64,000 nucleotides of DNA from NCBI GenBank assembly GCA_977006965.1, contig OZ345370.1, positions 1,178,001-1,242,000 of the forward strand, read 5' to 3'. Below, piece after piece: positions 8,449-20,300 of the stretch. The position numbers were made by a program, and so were the translations under genes. The stretch's first letter is position 1. Every line of letters begins with the position of its first letter. This stretch comes from Phymatolithon calcareum. Taxonomy: Eukaryota > Rhodophyta > Florideophyceae > Hapalidiales. The notes below the pieces were generated by a model that made no database searches, was not told where the DNA came from, and was given only the letters and a program-made list of their open reading frames with translations.

Positions 8449-11430
8449 TCACCCCTGCCAAGAATCAGAACAGACCGGAAACGAAACGAAAGTAATAAAC
8501 GTTAGTCCTATTGGCACCGCAAAGCGATACTTCATCCAATACTTGAATTAACTTACCGTATTCTGCAAGCCAGCCGAGAGCGCCTTCATCGAAATAACCA
8601 AAGCGTCAATGAGTGTCGTCGTATCAGGTTCCTCAGCATGGGGGCTTTTAACAAACCCCTTGTCCGAAATACTTCTCCACCTCTTGAGTAACTCCACCTG
8701 CACAAGGTTCATAGGCGTCAGCCACTGCTGCCGTACCGCGATAGCTCTCTGCTGCACGCGATCCTTGTCCAGAAGATTCTGTTCTCCAGAAATCTGCAAC
8801 ACAAGGTCGATAGTCTCACCCAAAAGTTCGCGTAGCATGACACCAAATTTCCTCTGCTCCTGATCCTCAACAAGAACATCGTCATATCTGCTAGAAATAT
8901 GCGGATCTGCCTTGGCCAGGACCATTTCAATGAGATCGAAAAACGATTTGAAAAACGGCCACTGATTATACATCTCACGCATCATCTTGAGCCCGCCTTC
9001 CAAACCGACACCTTCCTGTAACGCGGTCCCAAGCCCCAGCCACACCGGCAGATGAAGGCGTGTTTGCGTCCAAGCAAACACCCATGGTATAGCTCGAAGA
9101 CTCTCCACACCACCCTCTTTCCGCTTCTGAGGACGCGATCCAATATTGAGCAATCCTAGTTCCTGTTCTGGAGTGGCTGCGCGGAAATATTTCACGAAGC
9201 GCGGGTCACTCTGAACGATTTCACGATACTTGGTGCAAGAGATCTGAGAAAGAAAATCCATTTTCTGGCGCCATTCTTCCTTCACAGGGGTTGGTTCTGT
9301 CAGATCGGCCTTCATCACGGCCGTTGTGTAGGTTTCCAGCGTCTTGAGAGCGAGACCCGGGAGTCCAAAGTCCTGTTCCATGACCTCACCCTGGATTGTG
9401 ACGCGGAGATACTGATTAATTGTACCGGGCGGCTGCGAGAGAATTGCAAGATGCTGTGGACCACCGCCGCGACCGACAGTACCACCGCGGCCATGGAAGA
9501 ATCGCAGAGTGACGCCATGTTTGGCTGCGCATTGCGCCATAAGTTCCTGTGCCTTATACAACTCCCATGCAGAGGTGAGGCGACCTCCATCCTTTCCACT
9601 ATCGGAGTATCCAACCATGACTTCTTGCACAGAGTCGAAGCGCTCGCGAATGTGCTGTCTGTACCATTTGTTCTCAAAGAGACCACTTAGTACGCTGCTC
9701 GATTCCTGCAGGGCTGTGATGGTTTCCAGTAGCGGGACGACGCGCAGTGTTGCGTTGGGCGTCTTGGCGTATTCACGTTGAAGGACTTCAACAGCGAGCA
9801 CGTCGGAGGGTTTCATGCACATGGAGATAATATAGGCACCGAGGGCTTCCTCTCCAATGTTAGCGATGCAGTCGAAGGTGTCGAGAACGTTTTTCACCTT
9901 GCCATCCGACGGCATACTGCGCGGTACGAGCGGCCTTTTTCCGGACAAAACATCGGTCAAGAAAGACATCCTTTCTTCCTCGTTCAGTTTAGAATATGAG
10001 CCTGCACCTACATACTCCGTAATGTAGTTCAGTGCAGCGGTGTGTTCCTCAGCTTCCTGACGAATATCCAAGGTGAGCAGGGTAAGCCCAAACATGTGGA
10101 CGCGATGGATCAAATCTTTGAGTTTCCCGTTGGCAATCAAACCGTCGCCTGTCTCAATTAGAGACCTATGCATGACCTCAAGCGGCTCAAGGAGGTCTTC
10201 CTTCCGAGTGTAAATGGGAGTAGTTGGCCTAATACGAGGAAGTGGGAGCTTAGCCATGAGAGCCTCGGAATAATCGCGGGTGGCAGACATACGGTCCCTA
10301 ACATGAGATAGGCAGACGCGGAAAGGCTCAGTCGGAGGGACATGATTCCAGAACTCCTTGAACTTCATATTTTTGATGCCATCAGACTCCTGTGCGCCGT
10401 TAGAGATGCGTGCAATTCGGGCTGCTGTGTCCTGGTTATACTTCAAAAGCTCCGGAGATCCATAGTGCACAGACAGATCGAAGAGAAGGTACTCCAGTTC
10501 GGCGAGGTAAAGACAAGAGGCGCGATAACGATTGACTGCCACGACTTTAGTAGTGACTTCCGGGGTGACATAAGGATTACCGTCGCGATCGCCTCCAGCC
10601 CATGAACCGAAAATGAAAGGTGTTGCATTCAACGGCAAACGCTCCATCTTGAGCTTGACAAGAGCACGGTCAATAGTACGAATGTACTGCGGGACAGCAT
10701 CCCATACAGTATCCTCGATTACCCGGAGAATATTTCGCGCTTCATCTTCAGGCTTCGGCTTCGAACGACGAACCTCATCCGTCCGCCATAAGGCGAGAAG
10801 GTTAGCTAGCAATGCCTCGCGAATCTGTTCGTGCTCCTGAGGTGTGAGGTATTGATCATGAGTAGCCATAAGACCCTTACCGATGTTGTGCAATTTCTCC
10901 AAAAGAGAGCGACGAACGGCCTGAGTGGGATGGGCTGTGAGAACCATTTCAACAGTTTGGCTGACGAGTTGCTTGCGAATGTCGGCCACCGACTTGCCGG
11001 CTGCAAGGAGTTCATTAGCAATTTCCTCGACGGAGAAATGGATGAGAATGGATGATTCACCACGTTCAAAGGCTCTGCGGCGACGGACGCGATGAACATG
11101 CTCGGCGAGATTGGCGAGATTGCACATGTTAGAGAACAGGGATGCGACAACCATGAGCTGGTTGACGTCCAGACGTTCGATAGTGTTGGAAAGATTCATA
11201 AACGAAACTTCACTTCTCGACGTGAGATCGTAAACCTTGGCGAGATTCGTAACCTCCTTGAGAACCCTGTAGGTATCAGCGGAGGTACACTTCCTGACGA
11301 GAGACAACAACGAGGCGCAAAGATCGTGGACATCATCGGTCATAGGCAATGAAAAGTCAACGCTATCGACCCTGCTGCTCGGACGGAGCGCAGTTATTCC
11401 CGGCATGACGTGACCGGCGGGCGGAACCAT
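8449..11430 (-). CDS. Phosphoenolpyruvate carboxylase
   Basis: PEPC catalyses irreversible carboxylation of PEP with bicarbonate to oxaloacetate, usually in the cytosol, to refill the TCA cycle. The catalytic His is H167 in VLTAHPTQAVRRSLL. The GYSDSGKDGGR and FHGRGGTVGRGGGP active-site blocks follow, and the C-terminal inhibitor-binding region is complete. The N-terminus lacks the Ser phosphorylation motif of plant-type PEPC. The first exon (8557-11430, 958 codons) reads straight through to ...LSAGLQNT, then meets GTAAGT at 8556-8551. The family ends QNTG. An AG at 8456-8455, preceded by a CTAAC branch site, joins GGG TGA (8454-8449), giving exactly QNTG-stop and a 959-residue protein. Without splicing the frame would end QNTVS. 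The tiny terminal exon is inferred from this exact match and the consensus splice signals. Confidence 0.96.
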
Positions 11431-12907
11431 GATGATACGGCGTCAATCACGAGGTGAGACGGGCTGGCTGGCTGGCGAATGGAAGTAGTTGCGTTGTGGT
11501 GCACAAGTCGGAAGAAACGACGATTTCTTGAAGGGCAAAACAAAGGGGCGCAATGCGGAGAGTAAATAAGGTGAAATTTCAGGTACTTCGAGAATCGCAG
11601 CGGATGTGCCTCAACGGCACCGACACGCCTCTTGCGGATGAGGAAACGGCGGCTTTTTGTGAAATTTTGTGCAGTGGAGGCATGCCTGCACTGGGGTGTA
11701 CAGAAATTATTCCGCTTGCGATTTTCGGTCGCCACTCTATACGAACCATAGGTTGGTGCTGGTGCTGGCATTGGGTGGAACTACAATACAACGTCTCGTA
11801 CGGCTAATGAAATTCGTTCTCGCTTCGATTCGCCAGGCAAAATGAGCTGAGGCTGCATCGGCTGCCAGATTGCAACTTCAGGTGCAATTTTATCATATGT
11901 TCTAAGGAATAGCCAATCCTAGCTTCGTGGGAGTTCCTAACGGTCTATGCACTCTCAACTACGAGTCGTTGGGGGTTTTGATCAAGATTCGGATTCGGAA
12001 AACTCTGCTCTGCAGAGTCACAATTGCGTGTAACTTTATGGATTCGTTTAGCCGCATAGCGCTTCCAATATCATCATCATGATATTGGAATCGCTATGGC
12101 GTTTCCGCGCCGTTGATCTTGGTGCACCCAATAAGAAAAAAGGAGGAGATTAACGATCTCAGCCGGCTTTAAGCAGTTGTGCTCTCCCTTTGCCATTGAA
12201 TCATTGGTGCGGTAGTAATGAAGAAAGGCCATCAATTGGCTGCAGTTTTACACTTTAGAACCCGCTATTCCAGGGGCTGCCATGACGCTGACCGGGTAAG
12301 CGTGGTTCAGCAATGACAGTTCGGGTTTTGGGATCGAATGGAGAGGTTTACTTGGTCGTTGATCAAAACCCTCGCTTTCTGAGGTTGGTCGAAGACCCTA
12401 AGTACGAAACAGAGACAACACCTAGACTGAAGATGACATACCATGGATAGGTAAGCGGGCACCCACATGGGGAGGTCAGATAGCTTACCGAGCTAACACG
12501 GCCAGCCCACGGCAAGTCAGGGAGAATGCATACATTGCTGGTCCGAAAATCTTGCGGCAAGGAGGAACGAGAAAAGAAAGCGCAAGTACGACGATCCAGG
12601 TTTGGATCTTCGTACTTGTTCAGATTGAGCACAAACTTCGGGCCCTGCCTTAGCCGGCCCTCTGTGACTCGGTAAACATAAAAACTATAGCGAGACGCGA
12701 AGTCGAACCCGGCACACGTACAGTCCGCGTATGAGGAGCACGTCCAATAACCACTTGAGAGAAGCACCGAGCCGTTGATGACAAGGTAGGTATTAGTTCT
12801 GAGAGCGCTCCTGTGGCGTCATACTGGAAGCAAATTAGGAAGTGTCGACCCTGTACGGACGGGAAACGGAGGAGTTCGGCAAACAGAATCCCGTGATATA
12901 CATAGAC
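11431..12907. other. Intergenic with a short palindrome
   Basis: This region lies upstream of PEPC. No convincing coding region is seen. It contains a hairpin at 12055-12098 (20-bp arms with one mismatch, loop CATC). Around 12690-12770 the minus strand has a degenerate tRNA-like T-arm (GGGTTCGACTTC), probably a decayed SINE piece. The right edge leads into the LINE fragment. Confidence 0.4.
12055..12098. repeat. Short palindrome, 20-bp arms
   Basis: Arms 12055-12074 and 12079-12098 pair at 19 of 20 positions (CATAGCGCTTCCAATATCAT and its complement) around a 4-base loop. It is about 630 bp upstream of the PEPC start codon. Confidence 0.85.
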
Positions 12908-13434
12908 CAAGTTGCAGCGTAATATACGACATACGGAAACTTTGGGGCCTTATGGAGCAGCTGATGTCCAAGGGTATCTTTGTCGAAGGCATTTGCATTC
13001 CTAGTCACTGTGGAATTCCAAGAAATGATGCTGCCGACGAATTAGCTCGAAAGGGTATCTTCGAATCTAACCTTCTGGACCACCAGAAAGTTCCTCTGAC
13101 AATCGAAGCAGCAAGATCCATCATCAGGCCCCCTTCCAAATTCGATCCAGTCGTCGTTCCAACTCTTACAGAAGACCTTCCCATATCGCATAGACGAGCA
13201 GAGGTGATGCTGCACCAGCTGATTGGAGACTGCACCCCAGTGGTTGCCACTTTTCACCACGGATGCAATATGGAAGTAATTCCGTACGATCCAGTGTGCA
13301 AGGCCTGTAACTCTGGTTCCAAGGAAACTACCGAACACCTAATCCTACGATGTGGTGGACGTTCCGCCTCACGACGAAAATATATTGGCCGAGTGGGAAA
13401 AAAGACTGTAGAAGAGGTATGCCGTGAGAGACCC
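12908..13434 (+). mobile_element. LINE RNase H domain fragment, interrupted
   Basis: The end of a non-LTR retrotransposon polyprotein. The reading frame SVIYDIRKLWGLMEQLMSKG leads into ICIPSHCGIPRNDAADELARKG, the typical last strand and helix of a retroelement RNase H. It is followed by a basic linker and a zinc-knuckle-like CKACNSGSKETTEHLILRC. There is no reverse transcriptase upstream, so the copy is 5' truncated. The frame is cut at 13434 by the terminus of a piggyBac-like element whose CTAG supplies the stop codon. Possible continuation lies at 15421-15480. Confidence 0.75.
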
Positions 13435-15418
13435 TAGTGTCTATGTGCCGAACGTCCTCAATTGAGGACCCAGTCCTCAAATGAGGACGGATTCGGAAAA
13501 GTTAGTAAATCGAACGCAGAACGGATCATCTGCGCCATTACTGAAAAGCCGAACTTCTGTAGTGGCTGAGGAGTACCGCAACTACAACCGTAAAATCTCT
13601 TCGTTTAGCGCTAACAACGAAAATATAGTGGTCACCCAGAAGTACCAGACCTGCCATGCCACGAGAAAAAGTCCGGCCCCGCGTGGTCGTTACATCCATA
13701 CACACAAAAGAAGCATCGGTGACAAATCTCGTAGAATGCTCCAGACAATATGGAGCCTTTTCCAAGTAAAAAAGGGTGTGTGGTATCGTTCAGGAGGTAC
13801 TGGAGGAAAACTGAATGGTCGCGCGAGCAAATCACTTTGCGTAGAATGTGTCACAGTTTGGCGTTCGCCGAAGAAGACTAACTTTTAGACAGTCAACCTG
13901 TTCAACGTCAAGATAGGGGACACTGAAGATGGCATTGCAGAAGCTCACCAGCCTTGAACCGAGCCAACACCGGCAAAGCGCAGTACCACCCAGGACTGCT
14001 TACAGTACTCATCCTCGCCCATCTTCATCGCGAAACGCCAGTTTATCGTCCACAGTCAAAATCAGAAGCTCATCAAATAGACAAAAAAGCATCGATAAAA
14101 CCTTCACCATCTCTAAACGCCCTCTTCCGGGCTCTCTCTTACGTCTTGAAGGGCTCTTGGGACCAAACATCACAAAACGAGCTTGATGTCGTCGTGCCTG
14201 ACCGCGAGCCGAATATTGTCGCTTTTGGAGAACCATGGTACGAGCGCCAAGCTTCAGGACCGAATAGGGTCTAAGTTTCCTCTCAGTTCTGGAGACTTTG
14301 CACTCTTACCAGAGACATCTTATCAGAAAATGATGGTATTGGTATTCATACGAAGTAAGATTGCGTCATGAAGATGTTTCTCTAAGTTCACATGGGAAAT
14401 TTTTTCTGCTCTGGCGTTCGCTAAGCTGAGAATAATTGGACAACAAGAGACTACATTGACAGAGCTGATTGAGTTTTTTCGGAATAATTACCCTCATGAC
14501 AAGAGCTGAGCTCAGCGCCGAGAGCAATTTTTAGAGGGCAACAAGGCCAATTAAGTATCTCAACTCTCCTTCTTCTTCAAAGACTGGTATGCCGCTTGCC
14601 GAACAGTTCCAGTGAATATCATTCGCTGCGCAACCAAGTAGAACATGTAGTCTGCGCAGCACCGCTGGTCGCTCGGTCAAGATTCTGTCGATGCCATATC
14701 TGACCCCAGAAAGCGCACTGTGCCTCCGTCGGACCTGAGATGCTTCTGTGAGTCCATATCCCGTTGGTATGGGAACGGAGGTCACTAACCGGAAAACGGT
14801 TAAGAGATACAGCACTCGGCGAGTGGCAGAAGTGCGATAATCCTGCATCTTCAACAAGTGCGACTATAGTTCATAGGAGTCATCAAACTCTTCTGGCAAT
14901 TTGCGTGATTGTTAGATGACTTTTATTCTCAGGTGCCCGTGCAGAGGGTCAGCAGCACATGACGCAGCGAAGGTATTGTCAAGTCTGTTCGAGCATCTCG
15001 TCGATAACACATGTGCCATGCACATTAATCGACCACGTTTAGTCGCTAAAGAACGTATATTTGCAATCGGGAGCAGTGTTAGAACCTACTTAACTCCCAA
15101 GAAAAAGAAAAGGAGGACTGGGGATGTCGTGGTGACTACTTGCGCTGTTCAAAACAACTGCAGCGTTCGCAAATTCAAGACGACAACCCTCTTGTGCTCA
15201 TACTCTAATTCGCGTGAAAGTGCCACACTATATATTTGTAGCGCTTCTACCGGTAGGAACTGTTTCACGAAGCACGTTGAAGACATTCATGAGCTTGACG
15301 CTTTTGACGGGCCTCACAGTGAGTAGCTTTCGTTTCCAAAAATTAAATGTTTTTCCGTCCTCAATTGAGGAAATATATGTTCTCAATTGAGGAAAAATTC
15401 CCGGCACATAGACACTAG
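13434..15418. mobile_element. piggyBac-like DNA transposon remnant, copy A
   Basis: A 1985-bp element bounded by perfect 17-bp terminal inverted repeats, CTAGTGTCTATGTGCCG at 13434-13450 and its complement at 15402-15418. Just inside each end are paired palindromes of the form TCCTCAATTGAGGA. Near the right end, plus strand about 15080-15326, a reading frame gives a Cys/His-rich domain ending STGRNCFTKHVEDIHELDAFD, resembling the C-terminal cysteine-rich finger of piggyBac transposases. The rest of the transposase is not readable as one frame, so the copy is dead. No TTAA target duplication is apparent (CC occurs on both sides), so the superfamily assignment rests on the Cys-rich domain only. 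Confidence 0.6.
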
Positions 15419-15480
15419 CCGTACTCAAATTTCTGAACAATGAGATGCTGTTGCAAAACAGCTCTAGACGCTTACCATAA
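15419..15480 (+). mobile_element. Probable LINE 3' remainder
   Basis: Directly after the right inverted repeat of the piggyBac-like element, a frame from 15421 reads VLKFLNNEMLLQNSSRRLP then stop. This is the kind of short tail found after the zinc knuckle of LINE polyproteins. It would complete the LINE frame broken at 13434. The match is short, so this is inference from position. Confidence 0.35.
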
Positions 15481-16600
15481 GTGTGAGCGATCTTTCCGCA
15501 ATAAAGAAAGAAAGAAAGTAATATACGACCACGCTGACGAAAGTGTCTGGACGCTCCGCCAGTCCAAAAATGACATTCTGGCGCTGTTACCGCAAACATC
15601 GAATAAGGTTATTCTAAGATCGCTCGTATTTCCGACCAATAGTGATACCCAGTCCAAAAACTGTTCAGAGCGAAACTGTGTACTGTACTATCAAGTCCAA
15701 AGAACAGCTTCGAGCACAAGACTTCTACATTTTTCACCGACTGTATCATCATTGTTCGGCATGTTCATTCATGCAGCGATCCAAGCAATCCAGACAGGAG
15801 GCCTTTTATTTCGATGAAACTGTTGCAAAAGCGCATGTGGACGTAAAAAACAGTCGATGATGACAAAATGTAAATGACCAAACAAGCTTTTTGCGAATCC
15901 AGCAGAAAACGCTATGTTTCAGGCAATTGAAAGTCAAACGCCAGGCGTGTTGACTACGTTGATATTTGAACTCACGCCTCGAAGGATTAGTGACTCAAAC
16001 TAGCCCCTTTGCAGTGTCGCCGCGCTTTTTCGTCAGTCGCACCCGGCCGTGGCAACACTTGTGCATTGGAACCACCCCAGGGGCTTACATAGCTTCGGCA
16101 ACTGGCTTCTTATATTTACGTAGCGAGTTGGAAGCTGTGCCTCGATTAATGTCCTCATTGGGAACACCATCGAGGCTCCAGCATGCCGCTGATACCACCA
16201 CGAGTGACGGCCAAGCTTGGTTTACGTGCACTCTGAATTCGAACATATTGCACTATTATCCTTGCCGTGTAGTACAACTGTTCCGTCTTCCGCCTGGAGT
16301 CACTGCGTACTCATTAAAAAGATTCCGAGGTGCCCGGCGAATATCGCGCATGATGTCCACTATTTTCGGCTGCGCGATTGCAAATGATACTTCAAACAAC
16401 AACAGTATTTTGATGTCAACATACTTTTTTGTTGTCACCCCGAACGGGGCTAATATTTCGTCCGTGTCGGACCGTACGGGATTAGTTATGACATTGACTA
16501 TGTTGCGACTCTGAGATCATGACGGACGTTTACCCGATTACCCCGCGAATTCGGTAAACTGTAGTCCCAGGCTAGTGCGTGTCCACGACGTTGCTGACAA
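15481..16600. other. Unassigned sequence, possible repeat debris
   Basis: A 182-codon plus-strand ORF (15966-16514) has no recognisable motifs and unremarkable composition. Given the transposon remnants on its left it is treated as non-genic. Confidence 0.35.
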
Positions 16601-17116
16601 ATGGATGTCCCGAAGCTTGGATTTGTAGCTGGCGCAAGCTTCACGAAATCTCTGCAAAGTTCTGCGCTGCGCGCCGCTTGTGGAAACCGGAATGCAATGC
16701 ACCTGCGAAGGCCACGGCGTTGCAAAGTGCACATGACGTCAGCTCCAGGTGACCCACAGCCTCCGCAGCCTCCGCAACCGCCGCAACAGACAGGTCCGTT
16801 TGGAATCAGACTGCAAACGAATGGCGATGTTCTGAAGTTCGGCATTGGTGCCATAGTGTTGGGCTACGGCGTGAAGGAGGGCCTCCAGTTGTGCGGTATT
16901 CCGGACCTGATGGCGGGTCAGCTAACAACGGGAATTCTCTCCGTGGCGAGCCTGATTGCGTGGGTTTCAACGTATGTCTTCCGGGTGGGGACGAAATCAA
17001 TGACGTATGCACAACAGCTCAAGGACTACGAAGATGCGGTAATTGCCAAGCGGTACGAAGAGCTGACGGAGGAAGAACTTGTCGCACTCAGCGAGGAACT
17101 CGAAGATGATCTGTAA
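16601..17116 (+). CDS. DUF3007 plastid protein
   Basis: A 171-residue protein. Residues 1 to about 45 are basic and Ser/Ala-rich, like a plastid transit peptide. A Pro/Gln-rich linker (about 50-65) follows. The conserved part has two hydrophobic segments and ends VGTKSMTYAQQLKDYEDAV then KRYEELTEEELVALSEELE, which matches the cyanobacterial and plastid DUF3007 family (typical tail MTY-QQLKDYE, EELTPEEL). Function is unknown; two transmembrane segments suggest thylakoid or envelope location. It is a single exon with its own start well placed for a transit peptide. It converges with SNF8 downstream. Confidence 0.85.
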   Translation: MDVPKLGFVAGASFTKSLQSSALRAACGNRNAMHLRRPRRCKVHMTSAPGDPQPPQPPQPPQQTGPFGIRLQTNGDVLKFGIGAIVLGYGVKEGLQLCGIPDLMAGQLTTGILSVASLIAWVSTYVFRVGTKSMTYAQQLKDYEDAVIAKRYEELTEEELVALSEELEDDL

Positions 17117-17784
17117 ATGTTGCAACTATTGTGGTCAGGCATGATATGATTGTGGTTTTTGTGGGGCGACCGCATTCTCATTAACGGGAACTCGAGCTTT
17201 GCCCATGTTTGTGACAGTTTTCGGAGTCCATGTGTTGCGTTAGTACTTCTGCTCAGTGATGCGTATATTATATTATTCAAAATAAACAATTGGAAGTCCA
17301 GTAATCGTGCAGAGGAACCAAACACTTCTTCAATGTCTAGCAAAAAAGGGAGAACAAAGAATGAAGTCCTTTGTATCACCCAGATTTTTAGCTTCAATTT
17401 AGAATGCAGTAAGTCCTGGTTTCGGGAGCAAGTCTAGCAATAATTGCAATCATCAATTATTGATGACTCCAAAATCTTCGATATGCCGTTCTCCACGAGC
17501 CCCGTGATCCGCAGAAGCAAGATTATTGCTGATCCTTTCCATCGGACAACGGGAAGGGTAGCCAGAGAGAGTTTTTGCAATGCTTTGGAATACTGACAAC
17601 AAAAACCTCCAGTTTGATCGCGTTGCTCAATGGGCACCGCTCCGCTAAGAATTGCCGCGATCACACATAAAGTCCGCTCGTTCCTGATACGCACGAAAGC
17701 TCGATTATGCCTCACAAACGCGTGCGAAAACCAGGCTCGTACATGCTGCAGTACATTCCATGGCTTTTGCGAGAACACAACGGG
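17117..17784. other. Convergent intergenic region
   Basis: Shared 3' region of the DUF3007 gene and SNF8. No ORF with motifs, RNA gene or repeat was recognised. Confidence 0.4.
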
Positions 17785-18615
17785 TTACCGTTGTGAAGTC
17801 GATCCGGATAGCAGACCTAGAATCCAATACGTGGTTTCTGGAGACTGCTTGTCAACCCATGCAATCTCATTTTGCACCAAGAAGTCGACGGCAGTGGTAA
17901 TCCGTGCCTGATTCCACCCAAGCGCGGCTTTGAGCTCTGAATGCGAGGTATATCCTTTGGTGCCGCACTGATCCAAAACCTTTGTATGGTCCAAGCTGAG
18001 CTCCAGGGGGACAGATTTCACAACTTTGCCCTTACCTGTGGAAACAATTTTATAACCACCGCCCAAGACGTCCAACTTAGATACTGCGCGCTCCACATCA
18101 TCCCTGTATAGACGGTTTCAAAAACGGTGGTTAACAATCGTCAGTAAAATGCAAAAGATAGATCGAAACTGGGAACATGAAAGTGGCACATACTTGGAAA
18201 TCTTCTCAATATACGCAGTTCGTCTGGTACGCAGTGCACGCAAAAGTTCATCGAGCGCAATAAAGCCGCCATTGATGGGGCGGGTGGCAACGCACACCTC
18301 GATAGTTCGTACAGCGAGTTCGTAATAATAGTCTCCGACACCGAGAAGCTCTGCCCAGATACCCTTGCGCGACGTGAGGGGATCTACACCAATAGTCGCG
18401 CACATTTTGTGAAATTGAGCTCGGAAGGCGGGATCATTTTGAATGGCGCCCTTATGTGCACGGGCAAATTGCTCAAGATGAGTCTCAAAAGCTTTCATTT
18501 GCGCTCGCATTTGTGCCCATTTTTGTTCGTTTATCTCAGCGCCTTTCTTGGCAAGCATTTCCTGACGTCGCTTCTTCGCCAGAATAGCGGCTTTTCCGCC
18601 CACGCCGCGATTCAT
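17785..18615 (-). CDS. SNF8: SNF8/VPS22 (EAP30), ESCRT-II subunit
   Basis: ESCRT-II subunit that helps sort ubiquitinated cargo into multivesicular endosomes, built of a helical N-terminus and two winged helices. The start is taken at MNRGVGGKAAILAKK (ATG at 18615), because family members begin with a similar RGVG-AIAKK stretch; the open frame upstream adds 53 unlike residues. Exon 1 (18615-18194) ends in EKIS plus AA, then GTATGT. The intron (18193-18104, 90 nt, branch TACTGAC) ends CAG. Exon 2 (18103-17785) continues KDDVERAVSKLDVLGGGYKIV and later VPLELSLDHTKVLD, the conserved second half. The join restores the frame exactly and gives 246 residues, close to the roughly 250 expected. Confidence 0.92.
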
Positions 18616-19151
18616 TTCTCCGTCTCTGTACCGCGCAATTGGGGAATGGAAGATGCAATGATGGAGAACTAGTGTTGCTAATCGTTGCCACGCGGCGTAG
18701 GAAAGAAGGCATGCAGGGCTGCAGCACAATTCAGGAGGAAGATGGACCCAGGGTTGGGACGGACGGAAGGGCATGTTGGGCTTTTTGGATCAGCCCTTAT
18801 CATACGATGGTGGAGTACTGTCTGACAGACAGACATGTAAACAGACAGAACGAGGAGATCTGCAAATGCCTCAGAAGGACTCGGGAATCGTGCAATGTCA
18901 TTCGATCAAACGAATGCGAAAGCGCCTTCAGGTTGGAACCAAAACCAAGATTAAAAAATATTTTTTTGCGGTCAATCCGTGGATTATGGACGATAGCGCA
19001 TGCTGCGCAATTCTTGTGCGCAGAAGTCCCTCATTGCGCGATCGCGAACCAGCTTTAGTAAAGAGTACGCCCTTCATTCGGAAGAATTCTGTTTCAAAGG
19101 TCGCTCCTTCCGTCGCAGCCCAGCACCTTAGCATCCAATTCATCTAACAAC
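18616..19151. other. Divergent promoter region
   Basis: About 540 bp between the divergent SNF8 and RETICULATA-like start codons. The only ORFs run over into shadow frames. No specific element was recognised. Confidence 0.4.
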
Positions 19152-20300
19152 ATGATGCAGTTTGCCTTCGCGAGTGCATCTGGTCTGTTTAGCCGAGGTC
19201 TATCCCATCGCGCCAAGCTTTCTCGAACGCGATGTTCCATACACATGTCCACATCGTCCACCCACAATGACATCTTCCCCGTGCATCAACCAGAGAGCGC
19301 CAACATGCATCACCGCGCGTTACACCCTGTGCCCGAAGTCGACCACAGCTCGGCCGGAGGTACGTGGTCCGGCGGTGGGGCAGGCTATTCCGGTCGCGGC
19401 GACGAAAGCGGTGGACGCGGTGACGCCGAGCCGGAAGACGACGCGTTGAGTATCGTGCTCCGCCAACAGAAGACATCGGCTGCCGACCTTCCGTCCGATA
19501 TCCTCCAAGCTTATCGACAGGGGCATATCAGTGCTGAAAATGTGGCTAACTATCTGATGGCATCCAACAATTTAGTCAGTCGTACCATGATGGCACTAGG
19601 TTCCGGAATGCGTAATCGTTTTATAGCGGACCGTCTCTTTCTGCTTAAGATTGCAATTGAGGAAGGAATTGGCATTTTCGGAAAACTGTCCGCCGAGTAC
19701 GAACAGCGACGGGAGAATTTTTGGACTCAGAAGGAATTTGTCTTTGCGAACCTCATTACAGCAATACTCGCAGACTTTGCTCTCGTCTACCTTCCTGCCC
19801 CGTCTGTACGTCTGAAGGGACCAAATGGTGGTGGCGGACTGGGCGCTTGGTTCTCCAATTTGGCCGCCGGGTTGCCTACAAATGTTTTCCAAACCGACCG
19901 CCCTTTCACACTGGCACAACGTGGTGGTGGATTTGCACTCAAGGCGGCGCAACTGTTTGGTGTTGGATTCTTTTGCTGCTTTACCGGCATTTTATTCACC
20001 AACGCCCTTGTTTCACTGCGAGAACGCTTTGACAAGAATTATACTCCGTCAACACAGAAACAGAACCTGTTCGTTGTTCCGCTTTTATACGCCGTGTTTC
20101 TGGGCGTGAGTTCGGGTAGTAGGTATCAGCTTGTGAATGGGATTGAGAATCACATTTTCCCGCGCTTGTTCGCAAGCACTCCGAGATTGGCGGAGGAAGT
20201 TGCGACATTTGCGCTAAGATATGGAAACACTTTTTGGGGCTCCCAGCAATGGGTCATGTTCTGCCGCTTTACAAATGCACAGAAACTGAAATCAGAATAA
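19152..20300 (+). CDS. RETICULATA-related (DUF3411) plastid membrane protein
   Basis: A 382-residue protein. The N-terminus (MMQFAFASASGLFSRGLSHRAK) is transit-peptide-like, followed by a Gly-rich, low-complexity stretch (about 60-95). The core has the DUF3411 pattern: LSIVLRQQ near 98, then MRNRFIADRLFLLKIAIEEGIG, ENFWTQKEFVFANLITAILADFALVYLPAP, a Gly-rich loop, and further hydrophobic segments. Plant RETICULATA proteins are chloroplast-envelope proteins affecting leaf mesophyll and amino-acid metabolism; the molecular activity is unknown. Single exon. It converges with PRP3. Confidence 0.85.
   Translation: MMQFAFASASGLFSRGLSHRAKLSRTRCSIHMSTSSTHNDIFPVHQPESANMHHRALHPVPEVDHSSAGGTWSGGGAGYSGRGDESGGRGDAEPEDDALSIVLRQQKTSAADLPSDILQAYRQGHISAENVANYLMASNNLVSRTMMALGSGMRNRFIADRLFLLKIAIEEGIGIFGKLSAEYEQRRENFWTQKEFVFANLITAILADFALVYLPAPSVRLKGPNGGGGLGAWFSNLAAGLPTNVFQTDRPFTLAQRGGGFALKAAQLFGVGFFCCFTGILFTNALVSLRERFDKNYTPSTQKQNLFVVPLLYAVFLGVSSGSRYQLVNGIENHIFPRLFASTPRLAEEVATFALRYGNTFWGSQQWVMFCRFTNAQKLKSE

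Noticed and set aside
12690-12775. tRNA-Met-like sequence on the minus strand
   Set aside because: Anticodon-loop-like CTCATAC is present, but the T-stem and acceptor ends do not match, so it is not a working tRNA.
15966-16514. 182-codon plus-strand ORF
   Set aside because: No motif or domain pattern, and it sits next to transposon debris.
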